DNA of 64,000 bases, taken from Acidiphilium sp. (GTDB lineage Bacteria > Pseudomonadota > Alphaproteobacteria > Acetobacterales > Acetobacteraceae). Numbering within the stretch: position 1 is the stretch's first letter; each line of letters starts with the position of its first letter. The position numbers were made by a program, and so were the translations under genes. Shown in pieces: positions 16,160-24,879 of the stretch. Under the pieces are notes generated by a model. The model saw only the letters and a program-made list of their open reading frames with translations. It was not told the DNA's origin and did no database searches. Location: the NCBI GenBank assembly GCA_028688905.1, contig JAQTXH010000004.1, positions 11,636 through 75,635 of the forward strand, written 5' to 3'.

Positions 16160-18259
16160 GTGGATGTGGCGCTGATCACTGTTGAGCGACCGGGTTCGGT
16201 CGCCGCCCGCGCGGTGGTCGCCGGCCATGCGTGGCTGGGGGCCGAGCGCGGCCGGCTGTTCTTGTTTCTGCCGGTGGCGATGGGTGGCGGCGTTCTGGTC
16301 TATTTCGACCTGACGCGCGAGCCATCCCCCTGGATTTCGGCTTGTTTGGTTGGGGTTGCGGCCATTGTGCTGGCGCTGGTATGGCGCTGGGCGGTGCCGC
16401 GCGGGGTTGCGGCGCTGGCGCTGGCGGCGGCGCTGGGGTTTGGCCGGGCGCAGACGCAGACCCTGACGATGCCGCCGCTTCTGACTGTGCCGCATCATGG
16501 TGTCACCATCACCGGGCGGGTGATCGGGGTCGATCTGCTGCCAACCGGGCGGCGGATCAGCATTGCTTCGCCCCGGCTGAACGGCGGCCCGATTGAAGCA
16601 CGAGCGGTGCGGGTCAAATTGCGGCGTGGCGATGATGTCGCGGTCGAAGCCGGCGATACCGTGCATCTGCGTGCCCTGCTCTATGGCGCGTCGCGGCCCG
16701 CCTATCCGGGCGGTTGGAATTTCGGGCGCGACCAGTATTTCGCCGGGCTGGGCGCGGTAGGGTTCGCGATCTCGCCGCTCGATGTCACGGCGCGGGCCAA
16801 GCCCGGCTGGCTCAGCGCGTTGCGTCAGGTCCGCGAGGCGATTGCGGCGCGGATTCTGGCCGATCTGCCGCTCGATACCGGGTCGATCGCGGCGACGTTG
16901 CTGACGGGGTTCGAGGATGCGATTCCGCCTGCCGAGCGGCAGGATTTCATCACCGCCGGGCTGGCCCATATTCTGGCGGTGGCCGGGCTGCACATCGGCA
17001 TCGTGATGGCGACGCTCTATGCGCTGACCCGCTTCATTGCCGGGTTTTCAGAATATCTGCTGCTGCGGGTGCCGGCCAAAATCGTCGCCTCGATCGTCTC
17101 GTTCGCGGGCGGCGTGGTCTATGCGGCCCTGACCGGGTTTCATGTGCCGATCGTGCGCAGCCTCGCGATGGCGGCGCTGGTGCTGGCGGGGATCATCGCC
17201 GGGCGGCGCGCGCTGTCGTTACGCGGCCTCGCCCTCGCGGCACTGGCCCTGATGCTGATCGAACCCCAGGCGGTGCCCGGCCCGAGTTTCCAGATGAGTT
17301 TTTCCGCCGTGCTCGCGCTGATCGCGGGGTATGAGGCAGTCGGACGGCGGTTTTCGATCGGCGGTGAATCCCATGGGGCGAAGCTGGTGCGCCATATCGC
17401 GGCGCTCGCCTTCACCTCGTTTCTGGCCGGCGGCGCGTCGATGCCGTTTGCCGCGTATCATTTCCAGCAGATCGAACCGTATTACGTGCTGGCGAACTTG
17501 ATCGCGGTGCCGTTGACCGCTCTGGTGGTGCTGCCGCTCGGCATGGCCTCGCTGGTGTTGATGCCGTTTCATTTGGAGCCGATCACCCTGATCCCGATGG
17601 GCTGGGGCATCGCGGTCATTCTGCGGGTCGCGCGCTTTGTCGGCAATCTGCCGCATGCGCTGATCGAGATCAGCCCCAGCCCCGGCTATGCCGTGGCGCT
17701 GGTCGCAATCGGGCTGGCGCTGCTCGGCTTGCTGCGCTCGCGCGCGCGTTACGCCGGGATGATACCGATCGCGGCGGGGCTGGTCGCCATGACCCTGGGC
17801 CGCGCCCCGGATGTGCTGGTCTCCCCCACCGCCAACCTGGTCGGCGCTCGTGATGGCGGCATGGTGCGGATCGTCGAAGCCGGGCGGGTGGATAAATTCA
17901 CCCTCAGCCAGTGGCGTCCGGTCTGGGCGGGCGACCCTGTGCGGACCGGGCCGGCCGATGAGGTTTGCGATAACGGGCGCTGCGGGTTCGATCGCGGGCG
18001 GGTGCTGTATCTGGCCGATCGCGCTGCGGCGGACGGCGGGTGCGGGGCCGCGCGGGTGGTGGTGTCGTCGCGACCGTTGCGCGGGGCGTGCCGCAAGCCG
18101 GGGCGGATCGTGATCGACCGGTTCAGCGTGTGGCGGAATGGCGCGATCGGGGTGTGGTTCGACCGCGCGGGTGTGACGGTCAGGACGGACCGGATGGTGC
18201 AGGGTCACCGGCCCTGGGTGCCGGCGTGGCCAGCACGATGGCATCGGGTTCGGCGCTGA
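16160..18259 (+). CDS. ComEC/Rec2-family DNA uptake channel protein
   Basis: A 699-aa inner-membrane protein of the ComEC family, which passes single-stranded DNA into the cytoplasm during natural transformation. It has two N-terminal helices, a soluble DUF4131-like region (about residues 100-215), then the Competence domain with the hallmark FITAGLAHILAVAGLHIGIV near residue 265, and about eight more helices. The C-terminal ~130 residues are soluble, but the full metallo-beta-lactamase zinc motif of longer ComEC proteins is not visible. The start GTG 16160 follows GAGG; the track's TTG at 16148 is also possible. Its 3' end overlaps the convergent GT2 gene by 80 bp. Confidence 0.85.
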   Translation: MDVALITVERPGSVAARAVVAGHAWLGAERGRLFLFLPVAMGGGVLVYFDLTREPSPWISACLVGVAAIVLALVWRWAVPRGVAALALAAALGFGRAQTQTLTMPPLLTVPHHGVTITGRVIGVDLLPTGRRISIASPRLNGGPIEARAVRVKLRRGDDVAVEAGDTVHLRALLYGASRPAYPGGWNFGRDQYFAGLGAVGFAISPLDVTARAKPGWLSALRQVREAIAARILADLPLDTGSIAATLLTGFEDAIPPAERQDFITAGLAHILAVAGLHIGIVMATLYALTRFIAGFSEYLLLRVPAKIVASIVSFAGGVVYAALTGFHVPIVRSLAMAALVLAGIIAGRRALSLRGLALAALALMLIEPQAVPGPSFQMSFSAVLALIAGYEAVGRRFSIGGESHGAKLVRHIAALAFTSFLAGGASMPFAAYHFQQIEPYYVLANLIAVPLTALVVLPLGMASLVLMPFHLEPITLIPMGWGIAVILRVARFVGNLPHALIEISPSPGYAVALVAIGLALLGLLRSRARYAGMIPIAAGLVAMTLGRAPDVLVSPTANLVGARDGGMVRIVEAGRVDKFTLSQWRPVWAGDPVRTGPADEVCDNGRCGFDRGRVLYLADRAAADGGCGAARVVVSSRPLRGACRKPGRIVIDRFSVWRNGAIGVWFDRAGVTVRTDRMVQGHRPWVPAWPARWHRVRR

Positions 18260-19208
18260 TCGCGGCACAGGTCCGTCCGACCAGACGATGCACGGTTTCA
18301 TGGGCCAGAATGTAGCCCCGGCTGGCAATCCCGGCGCGTTGACGCGGCCGGCTCGCTGCAAGGCGCACCGCTTCGATCGTCGCTTTGATCGTGCTGCCCG
18401 GCCGGCCGGCAAGCAGCCCGCGCGCCAGGTAAATCGCCCCGCGCGGGACCATCCCGGCATAGCCGTGCCAGTCATGCGCGATCAGCAGCCGATTGCGCAC
18501 GAAATACCGCCAGCGGTCGCCCTGCCATGCCACCCGCGCCTCGGCGGCGACCGCATGGGTCACCGCAAGATCGCCGTGGTGCTCGATATGCCAACCCGCG
18601 GCAATCGCGCGGCGGGCGAATTCGTATTCCTCCCAGGCAAAGAACAGCGAGGCATCGTAGCCGCCCAGACTGTCGAAACAGGCGCGTGACAGCGCATGGC
18701 CGCAACCGACGAAGGTGGTGGTGGTGAAGCGCCGCGCCGCCGCGGCGCGCAACGACTTCGGATAACCCCAGCTTGTCGCGTCGAGTGAGGTACCATCGGC
18801 GGCGAGAATCCGGAACCCGATCACCCCGAGGTCGGGCAAAATCGCGAGGCGGGCGGCGGCGCGGGCGACCACGTCGGGGGTGGTGAAGATCGCATCGTTG
18901 TCGAGGGCGACAATGGCGCGACCGCGCCCGAGCGATGTCGCCAGATTGCGGCCGCCGGGCACGCCGAGATTGTCCGCGACACCATAGAGGGCAACATTCG
19001 GCAGCGGCGTCACCGCCACGATCAGGCTGGCGCGCATCGCGGAGGGCGAATTCTGATCGAGCACGATCACATGATGATCACAGCCGCGCTGGGCGGCGGC
19101 GGCGTGGATCGCCGCGATGGTTTCCCGCGGGCGGCGATGGCTGAGGATGACGACATCCGCATCGTAATCGCGCGCGGGCGGTGCCGTGCCGGCGATGAGC
19201 ACGCTCAT
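18180..19208 (-). CDS. glycosyltransferase family 2
   Basis: A 342-aa GT-A fold glycosyltransferase, probably cytoplasmic or membrane-associated, adding a sugar to a surface polysaccharide or lipid carrier. The nucleotide-sugar region reads VVILSHRRP near the start, the metal-binding DxD-like motif is LDNDAIF near residue 105, and the acceptor region WEEYEFARR near 200 resembles the ED motif of rhamnosyltransferase-like GT2 proteins. It follows the polyprenyl-phosphate sugar transferase gene by 45 bp on the same strand. The last 80 bases overlap the end of comEC on the other strand. Confidence 0.8.
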   Translation of the reverse strand: MSVLIAGTAPPARDYDADVVILSHRRPRETIAAIHAAAAQRGCDHHVIVLDQNSPSAMRASLIVAVTPLPNVALYGVADNLGVPGGRNLATSLGRGRAIVALDNDAIFTTPDVVARAAARLAILPDLGVIGFRILAADGTSLDATSWGYPKSLRAAAARRFTTTTFVGCGHALSRACFDSLGGYDASLFFAWEEYEFARRAIAAGWHIEHHGDLAVTHAVAAEARVAWQGDRWRYFVRNRLLIAHDWHGYAGMVPRGAIYLARGLLAGRPGSTIKATIEAVRLAASRPRQRAGIASRGYILAHETVHRLVGRTCAAISAEPDAIVLATPAPRAGDPAPSGPS

Positions 19209-19253
19209 TTGCCGAACGCCAGGGCGGGCAGGCAGTGCCGCGCAATCGATGGT

Positions 19254-20756
19254 TCAATACGCATTCCGGCCTCCGAGCACCGCCGGGATGGTGCGTAGCA
19301 GAATCGCGATATCGAGCCAGGGCGACCAATGTTCGATATAGTCGAGGTCTGCCGCGACCCGTGCGGCCAGCATGTCCGGCCGGTCGGTCGGGCCGCGCAG
19401 GCCGCGCACCTGGGCCAGCCCGGTCAGGCCGGGTTTTACCCGATGACGCACGCCGTAGAACGCGATCGCCTGCTCGAAGGTGAAATCGCCGGCGCTGGTC
19501 TGCGGCGCATGCGGGCGGGGGCCGACCAGCGACATATCGCCGCGCACGACGTTGAGGATTTGCGGCAGTTCATCGAGCGACAGCCGGCGCAGGATGGCAC
19601 CGAGTCTGGTGATCCTGGCATCGTCGCGGCGGGCCTGCACGGTCGCGGTGGCGGTTCGCGTTGCGGGACGCATGGTGCGGAACTTGAAGACGGTGAACGG
19701 CGCGCCATCCAACCCGATCCGGCGCTGATGGAACAACACTGTACCCGAGGTCGCGAGCAGCAGCGCGATTGCCAGCATCAGCGGTGCGAATACCACGAAC
19801 AGGACGGCCCCGCCCATCAGATCGACCGCGCGCTTATAGGCGGCCCCCAGCGGACGGATCGGCTGGTCCAGCACCGTGACCATCCGCAGGCTCTGGCCCC
19901 TTGCAACGCCGCCGGCCCCGATTTCGGCCACTGCATCGAACGCGAGGCGCACCCGTACCGGCTGGTCGGCCAGGCTCGCCAGCAGCGCGTCGATCTTGCG
20001 GCGGGCGGCGGCATCGTCGGCGCGGCGAATGAAGACCAGGATGTCGTCGATCTTGCCGGCGCGGATCATCGCGGCAAGGGTCGCGGCCTCGGCGATCGTC
20101 CGCAGTCCCGCCGATTGCGTCATCCCCCAGGTGAACAGATAGCCAAGGCTCTGCCCGGTCAGCCGGTCGAGCCTGGCCCGCAAATCGCGGTCGCATTGCC
20201 CGGTCATCACCAGGGCGGTGGCCCCTTGCGGTGCCGCGACATCGCTGCGCCGCCACCACATCGCGAGCAGTAGACGCACACCCATGATCAAGACGGCGGC
20301 GAGACCGAAGGCGGTCGCGGCCCAGCCGATCGAGGCGGCGAGCGGCGGGGTTGTGGGCGAGGTGCGGAGCAGCGCGAAGCGGAGCAGAATGATCACGTGC
20401 GCGGTGATCAGCGTCCGCAGGATCAGGGCCGCGTGCTCGTGCGGCGCGCGGGCGGGGCCGATGGTGTATACGCCGGCCAATAGCATTGCCGCGACGGTGA
20501 CCGCGCCGTAGGCCATCCAGCTGTTGAAACCGGCGGCCAGTGTGGGTGCCGGGCTGATCAGCAGGCCGGCGAGCTTTAGTGCCGCCAGCGATGCCGCGAA
20601 ATCGCCCAAAACCAGAAGGGCGATGCCGCCGGCCCAGCCGAGCGAGCGGTGCGCGGCATGCTCGCCATGGTTGCGGGAACCCGTGCGGACTATAGCGCCG
20701 AACCGCAAATCCGCATCCGATGCGGAAGCAAGGAGGCACGTATGCAGAGGGGGCAT
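19254..20756 (-). CDS. polyprenyl-phosphate sugar-1-phosphate transferase (WcaJ/ExoY type)
   Basis: A 500-aa polyisoprenyl-phosphate hexose-1-phosphate transferase that starts exopolysaccharide or O-antigen repeat units on undecaprenyl phosphate. The N-terminal half has about four to five hydrophobic segments and a central soluble part. The C-terminal catalytic domain shows the conserved AYKRAVDLMGG, FKFRTMRP, LRRLSLDELPQILNVVRGDMSLVGPRP and RHRVKPGLTGLAQV blocks. The start is ATG 20756; the track's TTG at 20792 is less likely. Neighbours are a GtrA-like flippase upstream and a GT2 enzyme downstream, making a small surface-glycan group. Confidence 0.88.
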   Translation of the reverse strand: MPPLHTCLLASASDADLRFGAIVRTGSRNHGEHAAHRSLGWAGGIALLVLGDFAASLAALKLAGLLISPAPTLAAGFNSWMAYGAVTVAAMLLAGVYTIGPARAPHEHAALILRTLITAHVIILLRFALLRTSPTTPPLAASIGWAATAFGLAAVLIMGVRLLLAMWWRRSDVAAPQGATALVMTGQCDRDLRARLDRLTGQSLGYLFTWGMTQSAGLRTIAEAATLAAMIRAGKIDDILVFIRRADDAAARRKIDALLASLADQPVRVRLAFDAVAEIGAGGVARGQSLRMVTVLDQPIRPLGAAYKRAVDLMGGAVLFVVFAPLMLAIALLLATSGTVLFHQRRIGLDGAPFTVFKFRTMRPATRTATATVQARRDDARITRLGAILRRLSLDELPQILNVVRGDMSLVGPRPHAPQTSAGDFTFEQAIAFYGVRHRVKPGLTGLAQVRGLRGPTDRPDMLAARVAADLDYIEHWSPWLDIAILLRTIPAVLGGRNAY

Positions 20757-20809
20757 TTCGGTCCGGCTCCGCCTTGAGGTTGCAAAATGCAACCCAAGGT
20801 TTAGGGGAC

Positions 20810-21250
20810 TTAACCGAAAACCAGGCGGCGTGAAAGTAAAAAATTAACCAAAAACCCTGATGCGGCACCAGCCGCAACCGCCAGGATCGGGAAATGGCGC
20901 GGCAACACGAACATCGCGAGCAAAAGTGAATACGCACCCCGGTTGAGTGTGAAGCCGATCAGATTGATGGCGAGGAAGCGCAACCACTGGATGTGGGCGG
21001 CGCGATGGGTGCGATCGCGGAAGGTCCACATCCGGTTGAGCGCCCAGTTCGCGCTGGCGGCAATGAAATAGGCTGCCATACCGGCGCCGTAGAGGCCGAG
21101 GCTGGGGATCAGCGCATAGACCGCCGCGACGTCGAGGCAGAATCCAAACGCCCCCACCATGCCGAAGCGCAAAAATTCGCCGGCGGCGGTGCGGTGGCGG
21201 GTTGGCAGGCGGGCGACGACCAGGGCGATGGGCGAGGGGATGGCAAACAT
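20810..21250 (-). CDS. GtrA-family membrane protein
   Basis: A 146-aa protein with four membrane helices and the family patterns FLRFGMVGAFGFCLDVAAVYAL and NWALNRMWTFRDR. GtrA proteins are thought to flip polyprenyl-linked sugars across the inner membrane or otherwise support polysaccharide modification. The start chosen is ATG 21250; the extension to 21370 is a basic, low-complexity lead that crosses a different small ORF. It lies 54 bp upstream of the sugar transferase on the same strand. Confidence 0.8.
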   Translation of the reverse strand: MFAIPSPIALVVARLPTRHRTAAGEFLRFGMVGAFGFCLDVAAVYALIPSLGLYGAGMAAYFIAASANWALNRMWTFRDRTHRAAHIQWLRFLAINLIGFTLNRGAYSLLLAMFVLPRHFPILAVAAGAASGFLVNFLLSRRLVFG

Positions 21251-21314
21251 GGGCCGAACCGTTACCAGCAAGCGCGATTCGCGCAACCGCCGCCGCGGCA
21301 CGCGCGACGTATAT

Positions 21315-21479
21315 TCATGAAGGTTTTGGCATGATCGCGGCACAATCGGCGCGTTCCGCCACCTGGACATGGAAAACGCCCTCGACCGATCCTTTACCGC
21401 CGATGTGCTGAACGACGTGATAACGCCAGGGGCCGCCTTGGGCCGCGACTTTCACGCCGGCGCTGCCTACCGGGCGCAT
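21315..21479 (-). CDS. possible small ORF or gene remnant, 54 aa
   Basis: Below the ORF-track cutoff. The frame reads MRPVGSAGVK..., then GGPWRYHVVQHIGGKGSVEG and FHVQVAERADCAAIMPKPS-stop. It continues upstream without a stop for about 26 more codons of Pro/Ala-rich sequence (DAPIPAPGLG) but without a good start or ribosome site. The ordered, non-random composition suggests real coding ancestry, possibly the C-terminus of a lost secreted protein. It lies in the 444-bp gap between gtrA and pqqA, which otherwise holds only the pqq promoter region. Confidence 0.3.
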   Translation of the reverse strand: MRPVGSAGVKVAAQGGPWRYHVVQHIGGKGSVEGVFHVQVAERADCAAIMPKPS

Positions 21480-21556
21480 CGGGCGGTTGCCGCTTGCGCC
21501 TAATCCCGGAGCGGGTATCGGGGCATCCGGAGTGCTCGTATACGTTATGTCTCATT

Positions 21557-21586
21557 TTGTCACACTCGCGTTCACGATGCTATTTA
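21557..21586 (+). promoter_or_regulatory. weak candidate promoter of the pqq operon
   Basis: TTGTCA at 21557-21562 and TATTTA at 21581-21586 are separated by 18 bp in an A/T-richer stretch about 110 bp before pqqA. Matches are partial, so this is only a position hint. Confidence 0.3.
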
Positions 21587-21694
21587 TGCTTGCGTACCCC
21601 TCGCAATGCCGTATTATTAAATCGTGTGTTGTCATGATGCACGACGACAATGGCGGGTAGAACGCCGAACAACAAATTTTCAGGAGATGAACCC

Positions 21695-21772
21695 ATGTGG
21701 ACAAAACCGAAACTCGTCGAAATCGCTGTCGGAACTGAAATCAACTGCTACGCTTGCGCCGACATCGACTAA
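21695..21772 (+). CDS. pqqA: PQQ precursor peptide PqqA (25 aa)
   Basis: A 25-residue peptide starting MWTKPKLVEIAVGTEINCY. It is the ribosomally made substrate from which pyrroloquinoline quinone is built. Glu15 and Tyr19 stand in the exact E-x3-Y spacing joined by PqqE. It is preceded by AGGAG at good spacing and is too short for the ORF track in its real form; the 61-aa track ORF at 21624 is in another frame. The core contains cysteines at 18 and 21, next to the reacting tyrosine. A terminator-like hairpin follows before pqqB. Confidence 0.93.
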   Translation: MWTKPKLVEIAVGTEINCYACADID

Positions 21773-21785
21773 TCACTCTGATCTC

Positions 21786-21822
21786 GCCGGGGTCATGATT
21801 TCAATCTGATCCCGGCTGGTTT
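21786..21822 (+). terminator. attenuator-like hairpin between pqqA and pqqB
   Basis: A 10-bp stem GCCGGGGTCA / TGATCCCGGC with one G-U pair and an 11-nt loop is followed by TGGTTTT. It starts 13 bp after the pqqA stop. Partial termination here would give more pqqA than pqqBCDE transcript, matching the higher demand for the precursor peptide known in other pqq operons. Confidence 0.55.
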
Positions 21823-21846
21823 TCAGACTGCTTATTCCCAGACTCG

Positions 21847-22770
21847 ATGAAGCTGATCATTCTCGGTGCCGCCGCTGGTGGCGGGTTCCCGCAATGGAAT
21901 TGCGCCTGCCGCAATTGCGCGCGCGCGCGCGCCGGCGATGCGGCGGCCCAGCCCCGCACCCAGGCGTCGCTGGCGGTGTCGGCCAACGGTGCCGACTGGG
22001 TGTTGTTCAATGCGTCGCCCGACCTTCGCGCCCAGATCCTGGCAACGCCGGCGCTGCATCCGCGCGGCGGATTGCGGGATAGCCCGATCCAGGCGGTGGT
22101 ATTGACCGGCGGCGATGTCGATTTCACCGCGGGGCTGCTCAATCTGCGGGAGGGCCAGACGTTCGGGTTGTATGCCGGGCAGCGGATTCTCGATCTGCTC
22201 GACGCCAATTCGATTTTCCGTGTTCTCGATGCCGGTCTGGTGCCGCGCCGCCCTTTGGCGACCGATACCGCGACGGTGCTGCGTGACGCGGCCGGACGCG
22301 AGCTTGGCCTGACGGTCGAAGCGTTCGTCGTACCCGGCAAGGTGGCGCTCTATGCCGAAGACGCGAGCCGCCCCGACTTCGGTTCCTCGGCCGGCGACAC
22401 CGTCGGGTTACACATCACCGATGCCGGCGGGCGCGGTTTTTTCTATATTCCCGCCTGCGCCACCCTGTCCGACGATGTGGCGCGACGGGTACGCGGCAGC
22501 GCCCTCGTTCTGTTCGATGGCACGCTCTGGCTCGACGATGAGATGATCAGCCTGGGGCTGTCGGCGAAAACCGGGGCGCGGATGGGACATATCAGCGTGA
22601 GCGGGGCGCGGGGCACTATTGCCGGCTTTGCCGAACTTGGTGTCGCGCGCAAGGTTTTCGTTCATATCAACAACAGCAACCCGATGATCATCGACGATAC
22701 GCCCGAGCGTAAAATCGCCGAAACGGCGGGCTGGACCGTGGCCTACGATGGGATGGAGATAATATTGTGA
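21847..22770 (+). CDS. pqqB: PQQ biosynthesis protein PqqB
   Basis: A 307-aa protein of the metallo-beta-lactamase fold. The opening MKLIILGAAAGGGFPQWNCACRNC is the PqqB signature, including the clustered cysteines. In current models PqqB is an iron-dependent hydroxylase that acts on the excised Glu-Tyr dipeptide derived from PqqA. The gene ends in a four-base overlap with pqqC, so the two are translationally coupled. Length matches the family. Confidence 0.95.
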   Translation: MKLIILGAAAGGGFPQWNCACRNCARARAGDAAAQPRTQASLAVSANGADWVLFNASPDLRAQILATPALHPRGGLRDSPIQAVVLTGGDVDFTAGLLNLREGQTFGLYAGQRILDLLDANSIFRVLDAGLVPRRPLATDTATVLRDAAGRELGLTVEAFVVPGKVALYAEDASRPDFGSSAGDTVGLHITDAGGRGFFYIPACATLSDDVARRVRGSALVLFDGTLWLDDEMISLGLSAKTGARMGHISVSGARGTIAGFAELGVARKVFVHINNSNPMIIDDTPERKIAETAGWTVAYDGMEIIL

Positions 22771-23507
22771 CAGTGTTGATGAGTGCCGATGAACTGGAAG
22801 CGGCTCTGCGCGACCTGGGGGCTGCGCGCTACCATAACCGCCATCCGTTCCACCAGTTGCTGCATGGCGGGCGGTTGAACAGGCGGCAGGTGCAGGCCTG
22901 GGCGCTGAACCGCTATTGTTATCAGGCCTATATCCCGATCAAGGACGCAACCCTGATCGCCCGGACCGACGATACGGATTTACGCAGATTGTGGCGGCAA
23001 CGTCTGGTCGATCACGACGGCAACCAGCCAGGTGAGGGCGGGATCGCGCGCTGGCTTTCACTGACGGACGGGCTGGGGCTTGATCGTGGAACCGTCATCG
23101 GCATGCGTCAGGCGCTGCCCGCCACGCGATTCGCGGTGCAGGCCTACGTCGATTTCGTGCGTGAGCGGTCCCTGCTCGAAGCGGTGGCCTCGTCACTGAC
23201 GGAGTTGTTTTCGCCCGGCATCATCACCGAGCGGATCTCCGGCATGCTGGCGCACTATGATTTCATCACCCCCACGACCCTCGCCTATTTCAACGCAAGG
23301 CTCGATCAGGCCCCGCGCGACGCCGATTTCGCCCTCGATTACGTCAGGCAACACGCTTGCACGCCGGACCAGCAGCGCGCGGTGATCGCCGCTCTCGGCT
23401 TCAAATGCGACGTGCTGTGGGCGCAACTCGATGCTTTGCACCATGCTTATGTCGACCCGGGCCTCATCCCCCCCGGCGCGTTCGGCCACGATGGCGTCTG
23501 GCCGTGA
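22767..23507 (+). CDS. pqqC: pyrroloquinoline-quinone synthase PqqC
   Basis: A 246-aa cofactor-free oxidase that performs the last ring closure and eight-electron oxidation to PQQ. Family signatures are YHNRHPFHQLLHGGRL near residue 20, WALNRYCYQAYIPIKD near 45, VDHDGNQPGEGG near 80 and ASSLTELFSPGIITERI near 140. The start GTG 22767 overlaps the pqqB stop. The end overlaps pqqD (GTGA). The protein length is standard. Confidence 0.95.
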   Translation: MTVLMSADELEAALRDLGAARYHNRHPFHQLLHGGRLNRRQVQAWALNRYCYQAYIPIKDATLIARTDDTDLRRLWRQRLVDHDGNQPGEGGIARWLSLTDGLGLDRGTVIGMRQALPATRFAVQAYVDFVRERSLLEAVASSLTELFSPGIITERISGMLAHYDFITPTTLAYFNARLDQAPRDADFALDYVRQHACTPDQQRAVIAALGFKCDVLWAQLDALHHAYVDPGLIPPGAFGHDGVWP

Positions 23508-23779
23508 CGCTGACAGAGGCCAGCGTCCCGATGCTGTCGCGGCATGTCCGGTTTCGCTTCGACGAGGCGCGCGATTGCCATGTTCTGCTCGCGCCCGAAC
23601 GGGTGATCATGCCCGATCCGATCGCGGTGGCGATTCTTGAGCGTTGCGATGGTGTGGCCAGCGTCGGGTCGATCGCCGATGATCTGGCCGCCCACTACGC
23701 GGCACCGCGTGCCGCCGTGCTGGCGGATTGCCTTGAAATGCTCAACGATCTGGCGGCGAAGGGCATGATCGCGTCGTGA
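23504..23779 (+). CDS. pqqD: PqqA-binding chaperone PqqD
   Basis: A 91-aa RiPP recognition element that binds PqqA and presents it to PqqE. The sequence has the expected form: RHVRFRFDEARDCHVLLAPERVIMPDPIAVAILERCDG followed by a winged-helix C-terminus. The start is the GTG at 23504 overlapping the pqqC stop; the track ORF at 23357 begins far inside pqqC in another frame. It overlaps pqqE by GTGA at its end. Confidence 0.92.
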   Translation: MTLTEASVPMLSRHVRFRFDEARDCHVLLAPERVIMPDPIAVAILERCDGVASVGSIADDLAAHYAAPRAAVLADCLEMLNDLAAKGMIAS

Positions 23780-24879
23780 CAGCACCCTCGGTGACAGCGC
23801 CCTTGGCCCCGCCGCTTGCGATGCTGATGGAACTCACCCATCGCTGCCCGCTGAAGTGCCCTTATTGCTCGAACCCGTTAGCCCTCGATCGGGCGCGTGA
23901 CGAGTTGGACACCGCAACCTGGAAGCGGGTGATCAGCGAGGCGGCGGCGATCGGCACTTTGCAGGGGCATTTCTCCGGCGGCGAACCCATGGTGCGCGAC
24001 GATCTGGCCGAACTGGTCGGCCACGCCCGCGCCGAAGGGCTGTATACCAACCTGATCACCTCGGCGGTTCTGCTCACCGCAAGCCGCATGACTGAACTGG
24101 CGCAAGCCGGACTCGATCATGTGCAGATCAGTTTCCAGGGTGCCGATGCCGAGGTGGCCGACCCTATTGCCGGTTTGCGGAACGCCCATGCCAAAAAAAT
24201 CGCCGCCGCCAAACTGGTGCGCGAGGCCGGGCTGGCCCTGACGGTGAATGCTGTGGTGCATCGGCGGAACCTGCATCAGTTGCCTGCCATGATCGAACTT
24301 GCCGTCGAGGCCGGGGCGCAGCGCATCGAGGTGGCGCACGTGCAGTACTATGGCTGGGCTTTGAAAAACCGCGCCGCGTTGATTCCCACCCGCGCCCAGC
24401 TTGATGAGGCGACGATCATCGTCGAGGCCGCCCGCACGCGGCTCAACGGTATTCTGACCATCGATTACGTGGTGCCCGACTACTACGCCTCGCGCCCGAA
24501 GGCGTGCATGGGCGGTTGGGCGCGACGGTTTTTCAACATCACGCCTTCGGGTAAAATGCTGCCCTGCCACGCCGCCGAAACCTTGCCCGGCCTGAGGTTC
24601 GAACGCGTCACCGACCGCAGCGTGGGTGAAATCTGGGCCGATTCACCGGCCTTCGAGGTCTATCGCGGCACCGCCTGGATGGCACCGCCCTGCCAAGGCT
24701 GCCCACGCGCCGAAATCGACTGGGGTGGGTGCCGCTGCCAGGCGCTTGCCCTCACCGGTGACGCCGCCGCGACCGATCCGGCCTGTGGTCTGTCGCCCAA
24801 TCATGCCCTGATGGCGGCGCTGGCCGTGGCTGAAAGCACCGCCGCCATCGATGATTTCGCCTACCGGATGATTTCGTAA
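23776..24879 (+). CDS. pqqE: PQQ biosynthesis radical SAM enzyme PqqE
   Basis: A 367-aa radical S-adenosylmethionine protein that cross-links Glu and Tyr of PqqA. The SAM cluster motif is HRCPLKCPYC with Cys24, Cys28 and Cys31. The C-terminal SPASM part has the auxiliary-cluster cysteines in CMGGW, LPCHA and CQGCPRAEIDWGGCRCQ. The start GTG overlaps the pqqD stop. No pqqF/G protease or pqqF-like gene is in this window. The 3' end overlaps the convergent methyltransferase gene by 19 bp. Confidence 0.95.
   Translation: MTAPSVTAPLAPPLAMLMELTHRCPLKCPYCSNPLALDRARDELDTATWKRVISEAAAIGTLQGHFSGGEPMVRDDLAELVGHARAEGLYTNLITSAVLLTASRMTELAQAGLDHVQISFQGADAEVADPIAGLRNAHAKKIAAAKLVREAGLALTVNAVVHRRNLHQLPAMIELAVEAGAQRIEVAHVQYYGWALKNRAALIPTRAQLDEATIIVEAARTRLNGILTIDYVVPDYYASRPKACMGGWARRFFNITPSGKMLPCHAAETLPGLRFERVTDRSVGEIWADSPAFEVYRGTAWMAPPCQGCPRAEIDWGGCRCQALALTGDAAATDPACGLSPNHALMAALAVAESTAAIDDFAYRMIS

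Noticed and set aside
21624-21809. 61-aa track ORF across pqqA
   Set aside because: It is out of frame with the 25-aa PqqA, which has the correct ribosome site and the conserved Glu-x3-Tyr core.
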